From Brevibacillus laterosporus DSM 25 (GTDB lineage: Bacteria; Bacillota; Bacilli; Brevibacillales; Brevibacillaceae): DNA of 64,000 bases. Shown here piece after piece: positions 28,986 through 37,213 of this stretch. A program made the position numbers and the translations under genes. The stretch spans positions 2,637,001-2,701,000 of the forward strand of contig NZ_CP017705.1 in NCBI RefSeq assembly GCF_002706795.1. Direction: 5' to 3'. A model generated the notes under the pieces. That model saw only the letters and a list, made by a program, of their open reading frames with translations. It ran no database searches and was not told the origin of the DNA. How positions within the stretch are numbered: position 1 is the stretch's first letter; every line of letters begins with the position of its first letter.

Positions 28986-29100
28986 CAATTATGATAATCC
29001 AGGGATATTTAAGTAGCCTGGCATTGATTAATTCATTTAATATTGTGATTAGACTAGCATTAGTGTGAACAGGATTAGTTAAAATAAAAAGCCACCTAAA

Positions 29101-29142
29101 ACGGGGCATGTGGAGAGTGTGGCTTTGCTTACATTGATTTAA
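29101..29142 (+). repeat. att-like site B: rlmD 3'-end copy
   Basis: Copy of the rlmD end that would encode [13 protein letters not shown] and a stop. Only a few bases differ from site A over 40, so it marks the junction between element 1 and element 2. Confidence 0.75.
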
Positions 29143-29170
29143 TAGTGTTTTGTTGAGCTTAAATTGCTGA

Positions 29171-29190
29171 TTGACAACGAATTGACAACC
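29171..29190 (+). repeat. TTGACAAC arm-type repeats, left end of element 2
   Basis: TTGACAACGAATTGACAAC, a direct pair just to the right of site B. The same heptamer recurs three times just left of site C (38757-38783). Confidence 0.5.
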
Positions 29191-29196
29191 GGCAAT

Positions 29197-29816
29197 TTAA
29201 GTTTCTTTTTTATGCATAAAATTTTCAAATCGCTGTGCAGCTTCTTTTTGCATATTAGGTAGTACGTGACTGTAGGTATCCATTGTCATCTCAATACCGG
29301 AATGGCCCAGACGCTCCGAAACTATTTTTGGATGCTCACCGAGTTGAAGCATTAGAGTCGCATGTGTGTGCCTTAGATCATGAAAACGGATTTTAGGAAT
29401 AGCTACTGCTTTAACTAATTTGTTGAAGTGAGTTGTTAGGTTTCTAGGATGGATGAGTTTTCCATTAGCGTTACAGACAACTAAATCGAGGTCTTCATAA
29501 CTCTCGCCAAACAATTGTCTTAATTTGAGGGCACCATCAACTTCAAAAACTCTCTCCGTTACACGTTCAAAAATTTTATGGGGATCTTTTGCGTTTCTAA
29601 CCACTCAGCAATAAAATCTTTTAGCGTAGTATTAGTAGATTCTATATAGGTTCCTTTATTTAATTGATTTATCATTTCGTTACAAGCTTTTTCAGCATCT
29701 CTTTTTGTGTTAAATCCAGATACTGTTTTTTGTTTCCTCTTACCTGTCTTTGGATCAGTACCTAAAGTTATGGCAAACGACCACTTGTTTCCTCTTTTTC
29801 TAATATGCCCTTTCAA
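29197..29816 (-). pseudogene. tyrosine integrase of element 2, internally deleted
   Basis: The N-terminal domain (TTG start at 29816 after AAGGAGGAGTGC; GHIRKRGNKWSFAITLG) is intact to about residue 75. The frame then breaks near 29590, and only the last ~120 residues follow in another frame, with HDLRHTHATLMLQ and LGHSGIEMTMDTYSH. The core-binding domain and the Arg I region are missing (about 150 residues fewer than the 23255-24400 integrase, to which it is clearly related). Non-functional. Confidence 0.85.
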
Positions 29817-30015
29817 AATGCACTCCTCCTTTTTGAAAATACAGAAAACCATCAGGCGCATCTAAAACGACACGCCTATTCGCTTGGTCCGGAATACACA
29901 CTTGGTTTGTGTATCTAAAACACATGGGAACTGGTATTATCCCCTTTGAGTAGACAGTGTAAAAAGCCCGCCCACCTGACGGTGGGTGGTACACTCTATT
30001 GGAGGGGATTTTCCT

Positions 30016-30354
30016 ATGGCTAAAAAAGGTCAAAAATTCAAACGTTATTCCGAGGAGTTTAAGCTGAAGGCTGTAAATTTGTATCAAGAAAGAGGGATGT
30101 CCTATGAAGCGATAACTAAAGCATTAGGAATACCAAGTTCAACTCAGGTTAAGCAGTGGGTTCGAAAGTTCAATAGCGGAGAAGGGGTTATGGATAAACG
30201 AGGGAAGAGCCGTTCTTGTGACCACCCTTTTATTGGTCGTCCACGCACCAAATTTGCTACTGTGGAAGAAGAAAGAGATTATCTTAAAGCGCAGGTAGAA
30301 TACCTAAAAAAGCGCAATCCGAATCTGCATTTGGGGGGAAGGTATGGAAAGTAA
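30016..30354 (+). CDS. IS3-family transposase OrfA
   Basis: 112 residues: helix-turn-helix (KFKRYSEEFKLKAVNLYQ; SYEAITKALGIPSSTQVKQW) and a leucine-zipper-like tail EERDYLKAQVEYLKK. ATG 30016 with GGAGGGGATTTTCCT. Just before its end an A AAA AAG heptamer (30306-30312) sits in the correct phase for -1 ribosomal slippage into the orfB frame. Confidence 0.9.
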   Translation: MAKKGQKFKRYSEEFKLKAVNLYQERGMSYEAITKALGIPSSTQVKQWVRKFNSGEGVMDKRGKSRSCDHPFIGRPRTKFATVEEERDYLKAQVEYLKKRNPNLHLGGRYGK

Positions 30355-31205
30355 ATCGGTTTTTAATCATAAATGAGCTGCGTAAAAAATATCCCCTTAC
30401 TTGGTTAGTGGAAATTGCGAGAGTGTCTCGATCCGGTTACTACAAATGGCTCAACGAAAAAGGAAAACCATCATTCAGACAAGAGCAGAATCAAAATCTG
30501 AAGGAACATCTAATAGCGATCCACCAAGCTCATCCATACTTCGGATATCCAAGAATGCAAATTGCATTAAGAAAGAAGGGATGGAATGTGAATCACAAAC
30601 GAGTATACCGGTTGATGAAGGAGCTAAACCTTCGGTCTATTATCCGAAAGAAGAGACGTTATTTTGGTAAAACAGTATCTGTTATTAATCCTAATTTACT
30701 TAACCGTAAGTTTAAAACGGACAAGCCAAATCATTTGTATGTAACAGATATCCCCTTTGTATCGTTTCAAAGTCGCTTTTACTACCTCTCAGTCATCCAG
30801 GATCTCTATAACAACGAAGTTGTTAGTTGGAAGGTTTCTCATCGAAATGACTTACAGCTCGTACTAGATACTGTGGAACAACTGAGCAAAAAAAGAGACG
30901 TGCAGGAAGCGATCCTGCATTCTGATCAGGGCTTCCAGTACACGTCTAAGCAGTACAATAAGCTAATAAAGGAACTTGGCGTAAAAGGCAGCCACTCTCG
31001 CAAAGGAAACTGCCTCGATAACGCCTGCATTGAATCCTTTTTTTCGCATCTCAAAACCGAGACATTGTACTTTTCTGAGTGTAAAACAGAAGAAGAACTC
31101 TTTCAAGCCATTAAAAAATACATATGGTTTTATAACCATGAACGATTCCAGAAAAAATTAAACCAGTGTGCTCCGGTGGAATACCGAAACACACTGGCTG
31201 CTTAG
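30312..31205 (+). CDS. IS3-family transposase OrfB (expressed as OrfAB by -1 frameshift)
   Basis: DDE recombinase with HTH_21 region (HQAHPYFGYPRMQIALRKKG) and rve integrase core: VTDIPF (first Asp), HSDQGFQYTS (second Asp), CIESFFSHLK (Glu). The -1 frame is open from the slippery site at 30306-30312 through the stop at 31203-31205, so the fusion OrfAB is the likely active transposase. A free start at 30408 (GTG/ATG region) is also possible. Full length and without visible damage. Confidence 0.88.
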   Translation, partial: AQSESAFGGKVWKVNRFLIINELRKKYPLTWLVEIARVSRSGYYKWLNEKGKPSFRQEQNQNLKEHLIAIHQAHPYFGYPRMQIALRKKGWNVNHKRVYRLMKELNLRSIIRKKRRYFGKTVSVINPNLLNRKFKTDKPNHLYVTDIPFVSFQSRFYYLSVIQDLYNNEVVSWKVSHRNDLQLVLDTVEQLSKKRDVQEAILHSDQGFQYTSKQYNKLIKELGVKGSHSRKGNCLDNACIESFFSHLKTETLYFSECKTEEELFQAIKKYIWFYNHERFQKKLNQCAPVEYRNTLAA

Positions 31206-31284
31206 GCTTTTTTAATACTGTCTACTTGACAGGGGTAAGACCAGGTAAGACCAGGCAATGGGCTTTTTACAATCAAATGGGGAT

Positions 31285-31363
31285 GGCCGATAAAGCTTCA
31301 AGGATCGGACAATTGGCAGATGAGTTGAGGGTTGCTAGTGGGCAGGAAGCACAAAATAAATAG
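31285..31363 (+). pseudogene. C-terminal remnant of an unknown gene
   Basis: Frame ending LADELRVASGQEAQNK then TAG. A related tail (LADRIRSASGQEPQNK) lies at 63642-63716 beside the last att-like site. Both lack an N-terminus. The IS boundary at 31225 probably cut this copy. A weak hairpin (CTGGTT/AACTGG with T-run) follows. Confidence 0.4.
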
Positions 31364-31447
31364 TTCTTAGAAAATGCTGGTTAAAAACTGGCACTTTTTC
31401 TTTTCCCTGTTACGACATAATCTACTACATCAAGGGAGCTGTTTACG

Positions 31448-32131
31448 GTGATCTATAACATGGATTGCATAACTGGAGCAAAACAACAACTACAAGACGA
31501 ATCTATCGACCTACTCATTGCCGATCCGCCCTACAATCTAGGTTTTGGTGGGACAAATTTCACCAAGACGAAAAAGCCTAGATTTAACATCATCGCAAAC
31601 GATCAGCTACATCCACGAGACTATCAGCGATTCACTTTCCAGTGGCTCAGAGAAGCGTATAGGGTTCTAAAGCCAGGTAGACATATTTACGTGTTTATCG
31701 ATTGGCGCATGTATCCACTCTTGTATTTGTGGATGCAGCGCGTCGGATTTACGATAAAGAACTGTTTGGTCTGGAATAAAGTACACATGGGCATGGGCTG
31801 GCAATACCGTTATCAGCATGAATTTATCATATTTGCTGTAAAGGGGAAGAACAAGGCCCGCCGTGTTTCGAATCGTCGTGCTACTGACATCTGGCCAATA
31901 CCACGAATCGCAAGTCAAAAAACCATTCATCCCACCGAGAAGCCTGCTAAACTTATGGAAAACATCATTCTGAACAGTAGCAAGGAAGGGGAAATGTTAG
32001 CAGATTTTTTCTTGGGCTCTGGCCCAACAGTAGAAGCGGCCAATAAGCTTGGCCGTAAAATAACAGGTTTTGAAATAGATGAGGTTTATTTTAATTTGGC
32101 AAGTAGTAGACAAGGATTGCCTCCTTTATAG
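31448..32131 (+). CDS. DNA (N4-cytosine/N6-adenine) methyltransferase
   Basis: 227-residue beta-class methyltransferase with catalytic motif IADPPYNLGFGG near residue 24 and the SAM-binding motif I at the C-terminal end. The latter reads DFFLGSGPT where DPFxGSGTT is usual. HPTEKP precedes it as expected. No target-recognition domain insert is seen and no restriction gene is adjacent, so it is an orphan methylase. GTG start with AAGGGAG. Activity is uncertain because of the altered motif I. Confidence 0.82.
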   Translation: MIYNMDCITGAKQQLQDESIDLLIADPPYNLGFGGTNFTKTKKPRFNIIANDQLHPRDYQRFTFQWLREAYRVLKPGRHIYVFIDWRMYPLLYLWMQRVGFTIKNCLVWNKVHMGMGWQYRYQHEFIIFAVKGKNKARRVSNRRATDIWPIPRIASQKTIHPTEKPAKLMENIILNSSKEGEMLADFFLGSGPTVEAANKLGRKITGFEIDEVYFNLASSRQGLPPL

Positions 32132-32317
32132 GGGGTGGTTCTTATACATAGAGAGGGAAAAATTATGCATAGAAGCAAAGTGTTTATGTCGAAAAGGGAT
32201 CAGTAGTGTAATCTGAAAATAAAATATAATAAATTTCAAAATATGACATTATTTTACAACAAACTTTTGATAATCTATTAATAAGACTTTATCTGACAAA
32301 TTCTAGGAGGAATAAAA

Positions 32318-33004
32318 ATGTTCAAAAAGATTTTCATGTTGTCCACTTTCTTAGCTCTATTTGCTATCACAAGTATAGCGCCTTCACCAATTGCTTTTGC
32401 TTTTGCAGATCAAACTAAATCAGTATCTGTAGCTGCAGAAGAGGATTTTACAAAAGAGGCCCAGCCATATAAAGTGGATAAAGTTCAAGCATCAAATGGC
32501 CAAACTGCAAATGTATTTTATTTTGAAAACGAAGAAGATGCCGAAAAATTCCAATCCGAGAAATATTCCGAATCAACCGTATTTCAAGAACAACAATTAA
32601 CTAAAGAAAAAAAATCCATATCACCTGCATTATACGGGTATAGCTATCTAGGATACCATGGTAACATCCAGCACTTTTTTAAAGAGAAAAAAGTAAAAAA
32701 TAATAGTAATTCCACTTTAAAAGATGTTAAATTTGATTTTAATGAACAGAGAAGCACTAGAACTTCGTCTTCCGTTTCTGCTGAGTTTCCTAAAGTATTC
32801 AAAGCCGAATTGGGTTTTGAATATGCGACCTCACATACGTATACAGTAAGTATTCCTGTAGATATCCCAGCAAAACACTACGGACAAGTTATAACGCATA
32901 ACAATACAGACGTGTATAAATTTAAGCATACAGCTTATGGTAATTTTAATGTATACTATCCTACAGAGAGCGATGAATATAATGTTTATATTGTAAAGCT
33001 GTAG
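32318..33004 (+). CDS. secreted protein of unknown function, 228 residues
   Basis: Clear signal peptide (residues 1-30, hydrophobic LSTFLALFAITSIA, cleavage near AFAFA-DQ). The mature part is Ser/Thr- and Tyr-rich with alternating beta-like segments (SSSVSAEFPKVFKAELGFEY, TYTVSIPVDIPAKHYG) suggesting a beta-sheet fold. Such patterns occur in aerolysin/ETX-type pore formers, but this is only a resemblance. AGGAGG precedes the ATG. Followed 13 bases later by a small membrane protein gene, as in two other pairs of this island. Confidence 0.7.
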   Translation: MFKKIFMLSTFLALFAITSIAPSPIAFAFADQTKSVSVAAEEDFTKEAQPYKVDKVQASNGQTANVFYFENEEDAEKFQSEKYSESTVFQEQQLTKEKKSISPALYGYSYLGYHGNIQHFFKEKKVKNNSNSTLKDVKFDFNEQRSTRTSSSVSAEFPKVFKAELGFEYATSHTYTVSIPVDIPAKHYGQVITHNNTDVYKFKHTAYGNFNVYYPTESDEYNVYIVKL

Positions 33005-33017
33005 GAAAGGAGAAAAC

Positions 33018-33269
33018 ATGTCCATTCCTCAAATTGTACAAAAGGGAATAGCTTTAATACTTTGCTTAGCCGGTTGGTACGTCACTAGTGAGAGCCCAAT
33101 ATTGGGAAGGGATGCAGCATCCGCTTACATCTCAGGATTTAAAAGTATTGATCCTCCGGAATATTTGAAGTTAATGGAGAACTTTATATTCTCCTATCAA
33201 TTAGCTGGGGGAATACTTTTAAGCATTGGATTGGTGTACCTTTTAAAAGGTTTGGATCATCAGAAGTAA
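33018..33269 (+). CDS. small membrane protein, 83 residues
   Basis: Two hydrophobic segments (about residues 9-25 and 60-77) separated by a polar loop. Site GGAAAGGAGAAAAC before the ATG. Located directly after the secreted protein gene and before a strong terminator, so the pair forms a two-gene operon. An immunity or anchoring role is inferred from the arrangement only. Confidence 0.65.
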   Translation: MSIPQIVQKGIALILCLAGWYVTSESPILGRDAASAYISGFKSIDPPEYLKLMENFIFSYQLAGGILLSIGLVYLLKGLDHQK

Positions 33270-33308
33270 AAAAGACAAGGAGTACACTCTCCCTTGTCTT
33301 TTTTTTCA
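33268..33308 (+). terminator. terminator of the secreted/membrane gene pair
   Basis: AAAAAGACAAGG pairs with CCCTTGTCTTTTTTTT. Confidence 0.85.
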
Positions 33309-33333
33309 TTAATAAACATGTAATTTTACCCAT

Positions 33334-33447
33334 TGCCTAATCTCCTCATCCTCAAATAAAATTAGAACATATATTCGTATTTAAGGAGATGTTTTGATGG
33401 CTAGCAAAATTCTTGATCCACTTGTAACGAAGCTTATCCCTCCTTGA
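33334..33447 (+). pseudogene. truncated copy of a yolD-like gene with its promoter
   Basis: Promoter/leader and first 12 codons (ATG 33397, MASKILDPLVTK) are almost identical to the intact gene at 35169. The sequence then diverges, giving a stop after 16 codons. A LexA-box-like AGAACATATATTCG lies at 33364-33377. Left by recombination or by a deletion ending at the terminator that follows. Confidence 0.8.
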
Positions 33448-33472
33448 TAGGGAGGGGTTTCATTTTTCTTGA
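33437..33472 (+). terminator. terminator after the truncated yolD-like copy
   Basis: CCCTCC/GGGAGGGG stem followed by TTTCATTTTT. Confidence 0.6.
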
Positions 33473-33592
33473 CAATCATCTCTGCAACCATTTTGCTTAT
33501 TTTCATGAAATTTTGCAACCAACGTTCATGAATCCACGAGTGGAGTTAAACTCCGTTCATCTTTAGTTATTTAAACAACTTACCAATCACCT

Positions 33593-33640
33593 TAAAAAGT
33601 AAGATACCCCCTCCGTATGTTGGAAGGGGTATCTTATTAT
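33593..33640 (-). terminator. terminator of the kelch-protein gene
   Basis: AAGATACCCC pairs with GGGGTATCTT around GTATGTT. It overlaps the last codons of the minus-strand gene. Confidence 0.6.
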
Positions 33641-34857
33641 CTACTGTATTCTTGAACTTCAAAGCTTTCAATATGGCTGTAACTAATGAAGTCTTTTCTA
33701 GAATTGAAAGGTCCGATGTTGTATTTCTTATTAACGATGTATGCTTCTTTACCGTTTCCCCTTGCTCTACCTTCATACCATTCGGTAAAGTTTCTGATTT
33801 CCTCATTTGTCATCTCAAATTCTTTGATTAAACCACTATCCATGTAAATAACCAAGAGTGCGTTTCCAGTTGGATTCGGATTTGGATCAGGGTTTGGTTC
33901 TGGATTAGGATCGGGATTCGGGTCTGGATTAATTAGTTCAGAAAGATTTAATTCTTCCACATCCGGAGTAGCACCAGATGTATGTCCATTTACGATGTAG
34001 GTACCTCCAATCGCATACAGTTTACCACTTACTATTCCCATAAAAGCACTCCGTTTTAATGGAGTAATAGAAACAGGGTGTGTAATTAATTCTTTAGAAT
34101 TTAAATCATAATATTTAATTTCAGTGCTATCTATACCTATAATGAAGAGTTTTTCATCATAAATCATTCTTGGAGTTAAGACAATACCTGAAGGAGCGTC
34201 ATCAACAAATGTCCAAGTATCTTTTATATGGTCATAAGAATAAATTTTTGGAGCGTCTCCACTAGGGCTATATTCGGTTGCGTAAATAGTGTTGTCTAAA
34301 ACTGAGAAATTAAAATAGATTGGATCACTCTTAAAAGGCAATGGATTCTTAGTAATCCAATTGTTTGTCTCAGGATTAAATACATATACTGTTGTGGTAT
34401 TACCAAATACATAAATATTGTTTTCTAAAGAAACAGATTTAACATTTTTAAGTGCTTGTGGCATGGATTGTTTCCGACTCCAACTATTAGTGATTGGGTC
34501 ATATTCTTCAACAATGTTAGTGTCAGCATTAGAGACACGACCACCGATAGCATAAAATTTACCTTGGTGTTCTACGAATGTTCCTACAGATCTACCTATA
34601 GAAGAACTAGGTAACTTATACCATGTGTCTAACTCAGGATCATACATCTCGAGATCAGATAAGGAATTATTACCTTCAGTTCCGCCATGTATATAAATCT
34701 TATCATTATAGATTAGACCTGCATGGTTGTATCTAGCTGTCGGCATTGGTGCTTTTTTAACCCATTCCATTTCTTCTGCTGCAAACGAATGCGTCTGAAA
34801 ACTAAACAAAGTCATAATCATCGCTAAAGCGAATAATCCTATTTTCTTTAGGTTCAT
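33637..34857 (-). CDS. secreted kelch-repeat protein with Pro/Asp/Asn linker
   Basis: 406 residues: signal peptide (1-26, ending HSFA-AEE), about five kelch repeats (residues 35-300; e.g. YNHAGLIYNDKIYIHGG, VEHQGKFYAIGGR, GIVSGKLYAIGG) expected to form a beta-propeller, then a PDPNPDPNPEPNP linker and a C-terminal ~75-residue domain with IYMDSGLIKEFEMTNEE that resembles small KTSC-type domains. No sorting signal is seen. The ATG lacks a close ribosome site; AAGGAGG is ~45 bases upstream. Probably a surface or extracellular binding protein. Confidence 0.78.
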   Translation of the reverse strand: MNLKKIGLFALAMIMTLFSFQTHSFAAEEMEWVKKAPMPTARYNHAGLIYNDKIYIHGGTEGNNSLSDLEMYDPELDTWYKLPSSSIGRSVGTFVEHQGKFYAIGGRVSNADTNIVEEYDPITNSWSRKQSMPQALKNVKSVSLENNIYVFGNTTTVYVFNPETNNWITKNPLPFKSDPIYFNFSVLDNTIYATEYSPSGDAPKIYSYDHIKDTWTFVDDAPSGIVLTPRMIYDEKLFIIGIDSTEIKYYDLNSKELITHPVSITPLKRSAFMGIVSGKLYAIGGTYIVNGHTSGATPDVEELNLSELINPDPNPDPNPEPNPDPNPNPTGNALLVIYMDSGLIKEFEMTNEEIRNFTEWYEGRARGNGKEAYIVNKKYNIGPFNSRKDFISYSHIESFEVQEYSR

Positions 34858-35135
34858 TTGTCTAACACTTTTACTCTATCTGTATAGAAAGAGAAAAGTG
34901 CTTACCTCCTTATGAGTGTATGTAAGAATAACGAATAAAAAGTTTTGTAAAATATTAGCTATGTCGGCCGACACATTTGCATTATACGAGATTGAATTTC
35001 ATAAAACAAAACATATATTGAAAAATATGTAATTAATTTTGGTGTATTTTGTATATTTTTAAAAAATATTTTCTTTTTTAATTATGATAGTCAAAAATTG
35101 TTTGTTGCATAATCTCCTCATCCTCAAATAAAATA

Positions 35136-35149
35136 AGAACATATATTCG
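35136..35149 (+). promoter_or_regulatory. LexA-box-like site before yolD-like gene
   Basis: AGAACATATATTCG, two mismatches from the Bacillus SOS consensus CGAACRNRYGTTYG-like palindrome, 20 bases before the start codon. The same sequence precedes the truncated copy (33364) and a variant precedes the third copy (54082). In Bacilli yolD-type genes are commonly SOS-controlled. Confidence 0.5.
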
Positions 35150-35168
35150 TATTTAAGGAGATGTTTTG

Positions 35169-35507
35169 ATGGCTAGCAAAATTCTTGATCCGCTTGTAAC
35201 GAAATTCATCTTGCCAGAACATGCTGAAATGTTACGTCAGCACCACCTAGACAAACAACTTGTGCCTAAGCCGATCATTGAAGAGGATGAGCTAGCCGAA
35301 TTTTGCTACAGGATATCTGACTCACGTCAGTATGACTACGCATTAACCATTAGCTGGTGGAAAGAAACGAAAGAGGGCAGAGGCGTGATAGAATCCGCTT
35401 GGGGATGGGTAGAGAAGTTTGATTCAACGTTTAAACAGATCAAGCTAAAGAATGACGAGGATTTCTGGTGGATACCTGTAGAAGATGTGGTCAATGTAGA
35501 AGCCTAA
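35169..35507 (+). CDS. YolD-like family protein
   Basis: 112 residues. Seen: LPEHAEMLRQH, EEDELAEFCYRISDSRQYDYALTISWWK, GWVEKFDSTFKQIKLKND and WWIPVEDVVNVE, the order and spacing of the YolD-like family (PF08863), usually encoded next to a Y-family DNA polymerase (UvrX/YqjW). No polymerase gene is here, so it is an orphan. Start ATG 35169 with TTAAGGAG. A near-identical paralogue lies at 54115-54429. Confidence 0.75.
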   Translation: MASKILDPLVTKFILPEHAEMLRQHHLDKQLVPKPIIEEDELAEFCYRISDSRQYDYALTISWWKETKEGRGVIESAWGWVEKFDSTFKQIKLKNDEDFWWIPVEDVVNVEA

Positions 35508-35526
35508 GCAGTGCATCTTATAACTA

Positions 35527-35582
35527 CATAGAATGTATTGCCTGGTGAGGCAGGGATACAGCAAACACCCCACCAGGCTATC
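35527..35582 (+). terminator. hairpin after yolD-like gene
   Basis: GCCTGGTG ... CACCAGGC arms enclosing AGGCAGGGATACAGC. An alternative stem AAACACC/GGTGTTT reaches to 35598. A degenerate copy of the block CATAGAATG...CAGGGATACAGC recurs at 36934-36969. Confidence 0.5.
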
Positions 35583-35630
35583 AATAGCGAGGTGTTTGTA
35601 TCTAACGTTCAATAGTTTTTTAAACAGTTT

Positions 35631-35745
35631 TTATCTATGTATGTAGAGACGCTCGTCCGAAAGTTCGAGTACATCCGTAATCTCAACGCCAAGCACTTCG
35701 CATATTTTCGCAAGGTTATCTAGCTGCAACCGTCCCGGTGTCATT
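35631..35745 (-). pseudogene. fragment of an XRE-type regulator
   Basis: The minus strand reads LDNLAKICEVLGVEITDVLEL..., the C-terminal half of a Cro/CI helix-turn-helix protein, ending at TTA 35631. The N-terminal helices are frameshifted or missing. Confidence 0.55.
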
Positions 35746-35850
35746 GTTGCTCATGCCATATATGTTTCCAAAATGTTATTGATATTTAAAACAATAACTA
35801 TTATACTAATTTATGTAAAAAAATTAGTATATATTCCCAAGGAGGAAAAA

Positions 35851-36573
35851 ATGAAAAAAGTTATTTTATCTAGTGCTCTTGTTTTATCAGTAATGGCCTC
35901 ATCTAGTATTCCTGTTTTTGCTCTGGATGAATCTCATCAAATTGTTGAAGCAGAAACCCTTGAAGACAGTCAAGGAATTAAATATAAGATTGAGATTTTA
36001 GAGGATAATGATAGCGTAAGAGTAGTTAGAGTAGAAAGTGAAAATGGAATTACTGAGGCTACATACGATAAAATGAATCATACTATAGAGTTCGATGAAG
36101 ATGGCACCCTAACGGAGGTCTCCATAGCAGACCCTGAGGAACAGATAGAGAAAGAAAAAGACAGACAAAAGCGGTCGGCGAAAGATATAGTACGGGAAGC
36201 ACGTGATCTATACTTTGGTTATTATTATGTAATCGATAAGAGTGGTAAAAAAAAATATTGGGATGTTGGGAACGGTAAAGAAGGGACCTATGTAAAGCAA
36301 ACCTCAAGTAATAAAGCCGATTTGTTTCATTATGAGGATAAAGTTGATGAGTTAATGAAAGCTGAGGCTCTGTTAGTGGTGAACTCAACTGTTTCAGGCG
36401 CGGCCTTTATGGCAAGTGTAAAAGGCATTAAATCAGGTTGGGGGGCTGATAGAATGATCGCCTTTTTTGCAGGTGCTGGTTTTGGCATGGCAGCGGCCGT
36501 TAACGCTGCGGATGTGGTTCTAGCTGAGAGAAAAGCAGCACGTGCATTTTATGTTATTATGGATGGAGAATAG
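35851..36573 (+). CDS. secreted protein, possible bacteriocin-like (240 residues)
   Basis: Signal peptide (1-25, cleavage near VFA-LDE), a charged propeptide-like stretch to the basic site RQKRSAK near residue 113-119, then a C-terminal half with Gly/Ala-rich hydrophobic helices (ALLVVNSTVSGAAFMASVKG, IAFFAGAGFGMAAAVNAAD). The layout resembles large antimicrobial proteins of the geobacillin-26 type, but homology is not proven. Start at ATG 35851 behind AAGGAGG. Followed at once by a small membrane gene. Same architecture as the protein at 53090-53884. Confidence 0.7.
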   Translation: MKKVILSSALVLSVMASSSIPVFALDESHQIVEAETLEDSQGIKYKIEILEDNDSVRVVRVESENGITEATYDKMNHTIEFDEDGTLTEVSIADPEEQIEKEKDRQKRSAKDIVREARDLYFGYYYVIDKSGKKKYWDVGNGKEGTYVKQTSSNKADLFHYEDKVDELMKAEALLVVNSTVSGAAFMASVKGIKSGWGADRMIAFFAGAGFGMAAAVNAADVVLAERKAARAFYVIMDGE

Positions 36574-36575
36574 TA

Positions 36576-36785
36576 GTGAGTGAAATAATAGCAAGTATTT
36601 TTTTAAACAAGTGGATTTTACTGCTTTTACCCTTTTTTTTAATTATTAACATAGTAATCCAGCCTTTTCTTTTTAAGGGTAAATTTGAAAAATTACGAAA
36701 AGTACTCTATATTGTAAATGTTGTAGTAGTGGCATACTCGTCTATCATGCTTATCTATTTCATATACAATCTAAAATTTATTTAA
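36576..36785 (+). CDS. small membrane protein, 69 residues
   Basis: Two membrane helices (WILLLLPFFLIINIVIQPF and VLYIVNVVVVAYSSIMLIYF). GTG start two bases after the previous stop, with GGATGGAGAA upstream, so it is translationally coupled. Its genetic position matches an immunity protein for the secreted product; this is inferred. Confidence 0.65.
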   Translation: MSEIIASIFLNKWILLLLPFFLIINIVIQPFLFKGKFEKLRKVLYIVNVVVVAYSSIMLIYFIYNLKFI

Positions 36786-37213
36786 TTAAAGTCTTTTCAC
36801 GCGCTCGTTTTAAGATACCGGGCAAACTATTACACTGGTAATCGCGGTGATAGCGTTGGTACAAGCCGTGAAAAAACGCAATTAGTCGTCGGACAGCCGG
36901 CGGCTTTTTCTATTTGGAAGGAAATCTTACAGCCATAGAATGCACTGCCTGTGGGGTAGGGGTATAGCTGTGGCTCTGAAATAAAGTCATGATGTTTAAA
37001 GTAAAGTCGCGACGTTTATAAAAATGTTGCGATGCTTCTCCCATTTTTGATTAAAGAATACTAACTGAGTTTTAATCAAATTTTTTATAAAATAGAATGC
37101 TCAATCAAAAAAAACGAATTCATTTTGATAGAACTTTTTTCAAAACGGATTCGTTTTTATGTGCTATAGAATAAGAATTTGTGGGATATTTTTAACCAAT
37201 CTTTATTTCAAAG
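36786..37213. other. gap with repeats and hairpins
   Basis: No supported gene. Holds a GC-rich hairpin (AGCCGGCGGCT then T-run, about 36893-36910), the degenerate block copied from 35527, three similar lines AAAGTCATGATG/AAAGTCGCGACG/ATGTTGCGATG (36984-37035), and a stem AAAAACGAAT/GATTCGTTTTT (about 37108-37157) that can terminate the minus-strand peptidase gene. Confidence 0.4.

Larger units (their letters stand above)
29950..31225 (+). mobile_element. IS3-family (IS150-like) insertion sequence
   Basis: About 1.28 kb. The left end GTAGACAGTGTAAAAAGCC (29950-29968) is the imperfect inverse of the right end (31205-31225, GGCTTTTTTAATACTGTC). Carries orfA and a frame-shifted orfB with the DDE residues. 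The target-site duplication is not clear. It lies 130 bases upstream of the broken integrase and truncates the gene whose tail remains at 31285-31363. Confidence 0.85.

Noticed and set aside
22197..29142. Element 1 as a self-transmissible ICE
   Set aside because: No type IV secretion or coupling protein genes are present; at most it is mobilisable through its Rep protein.
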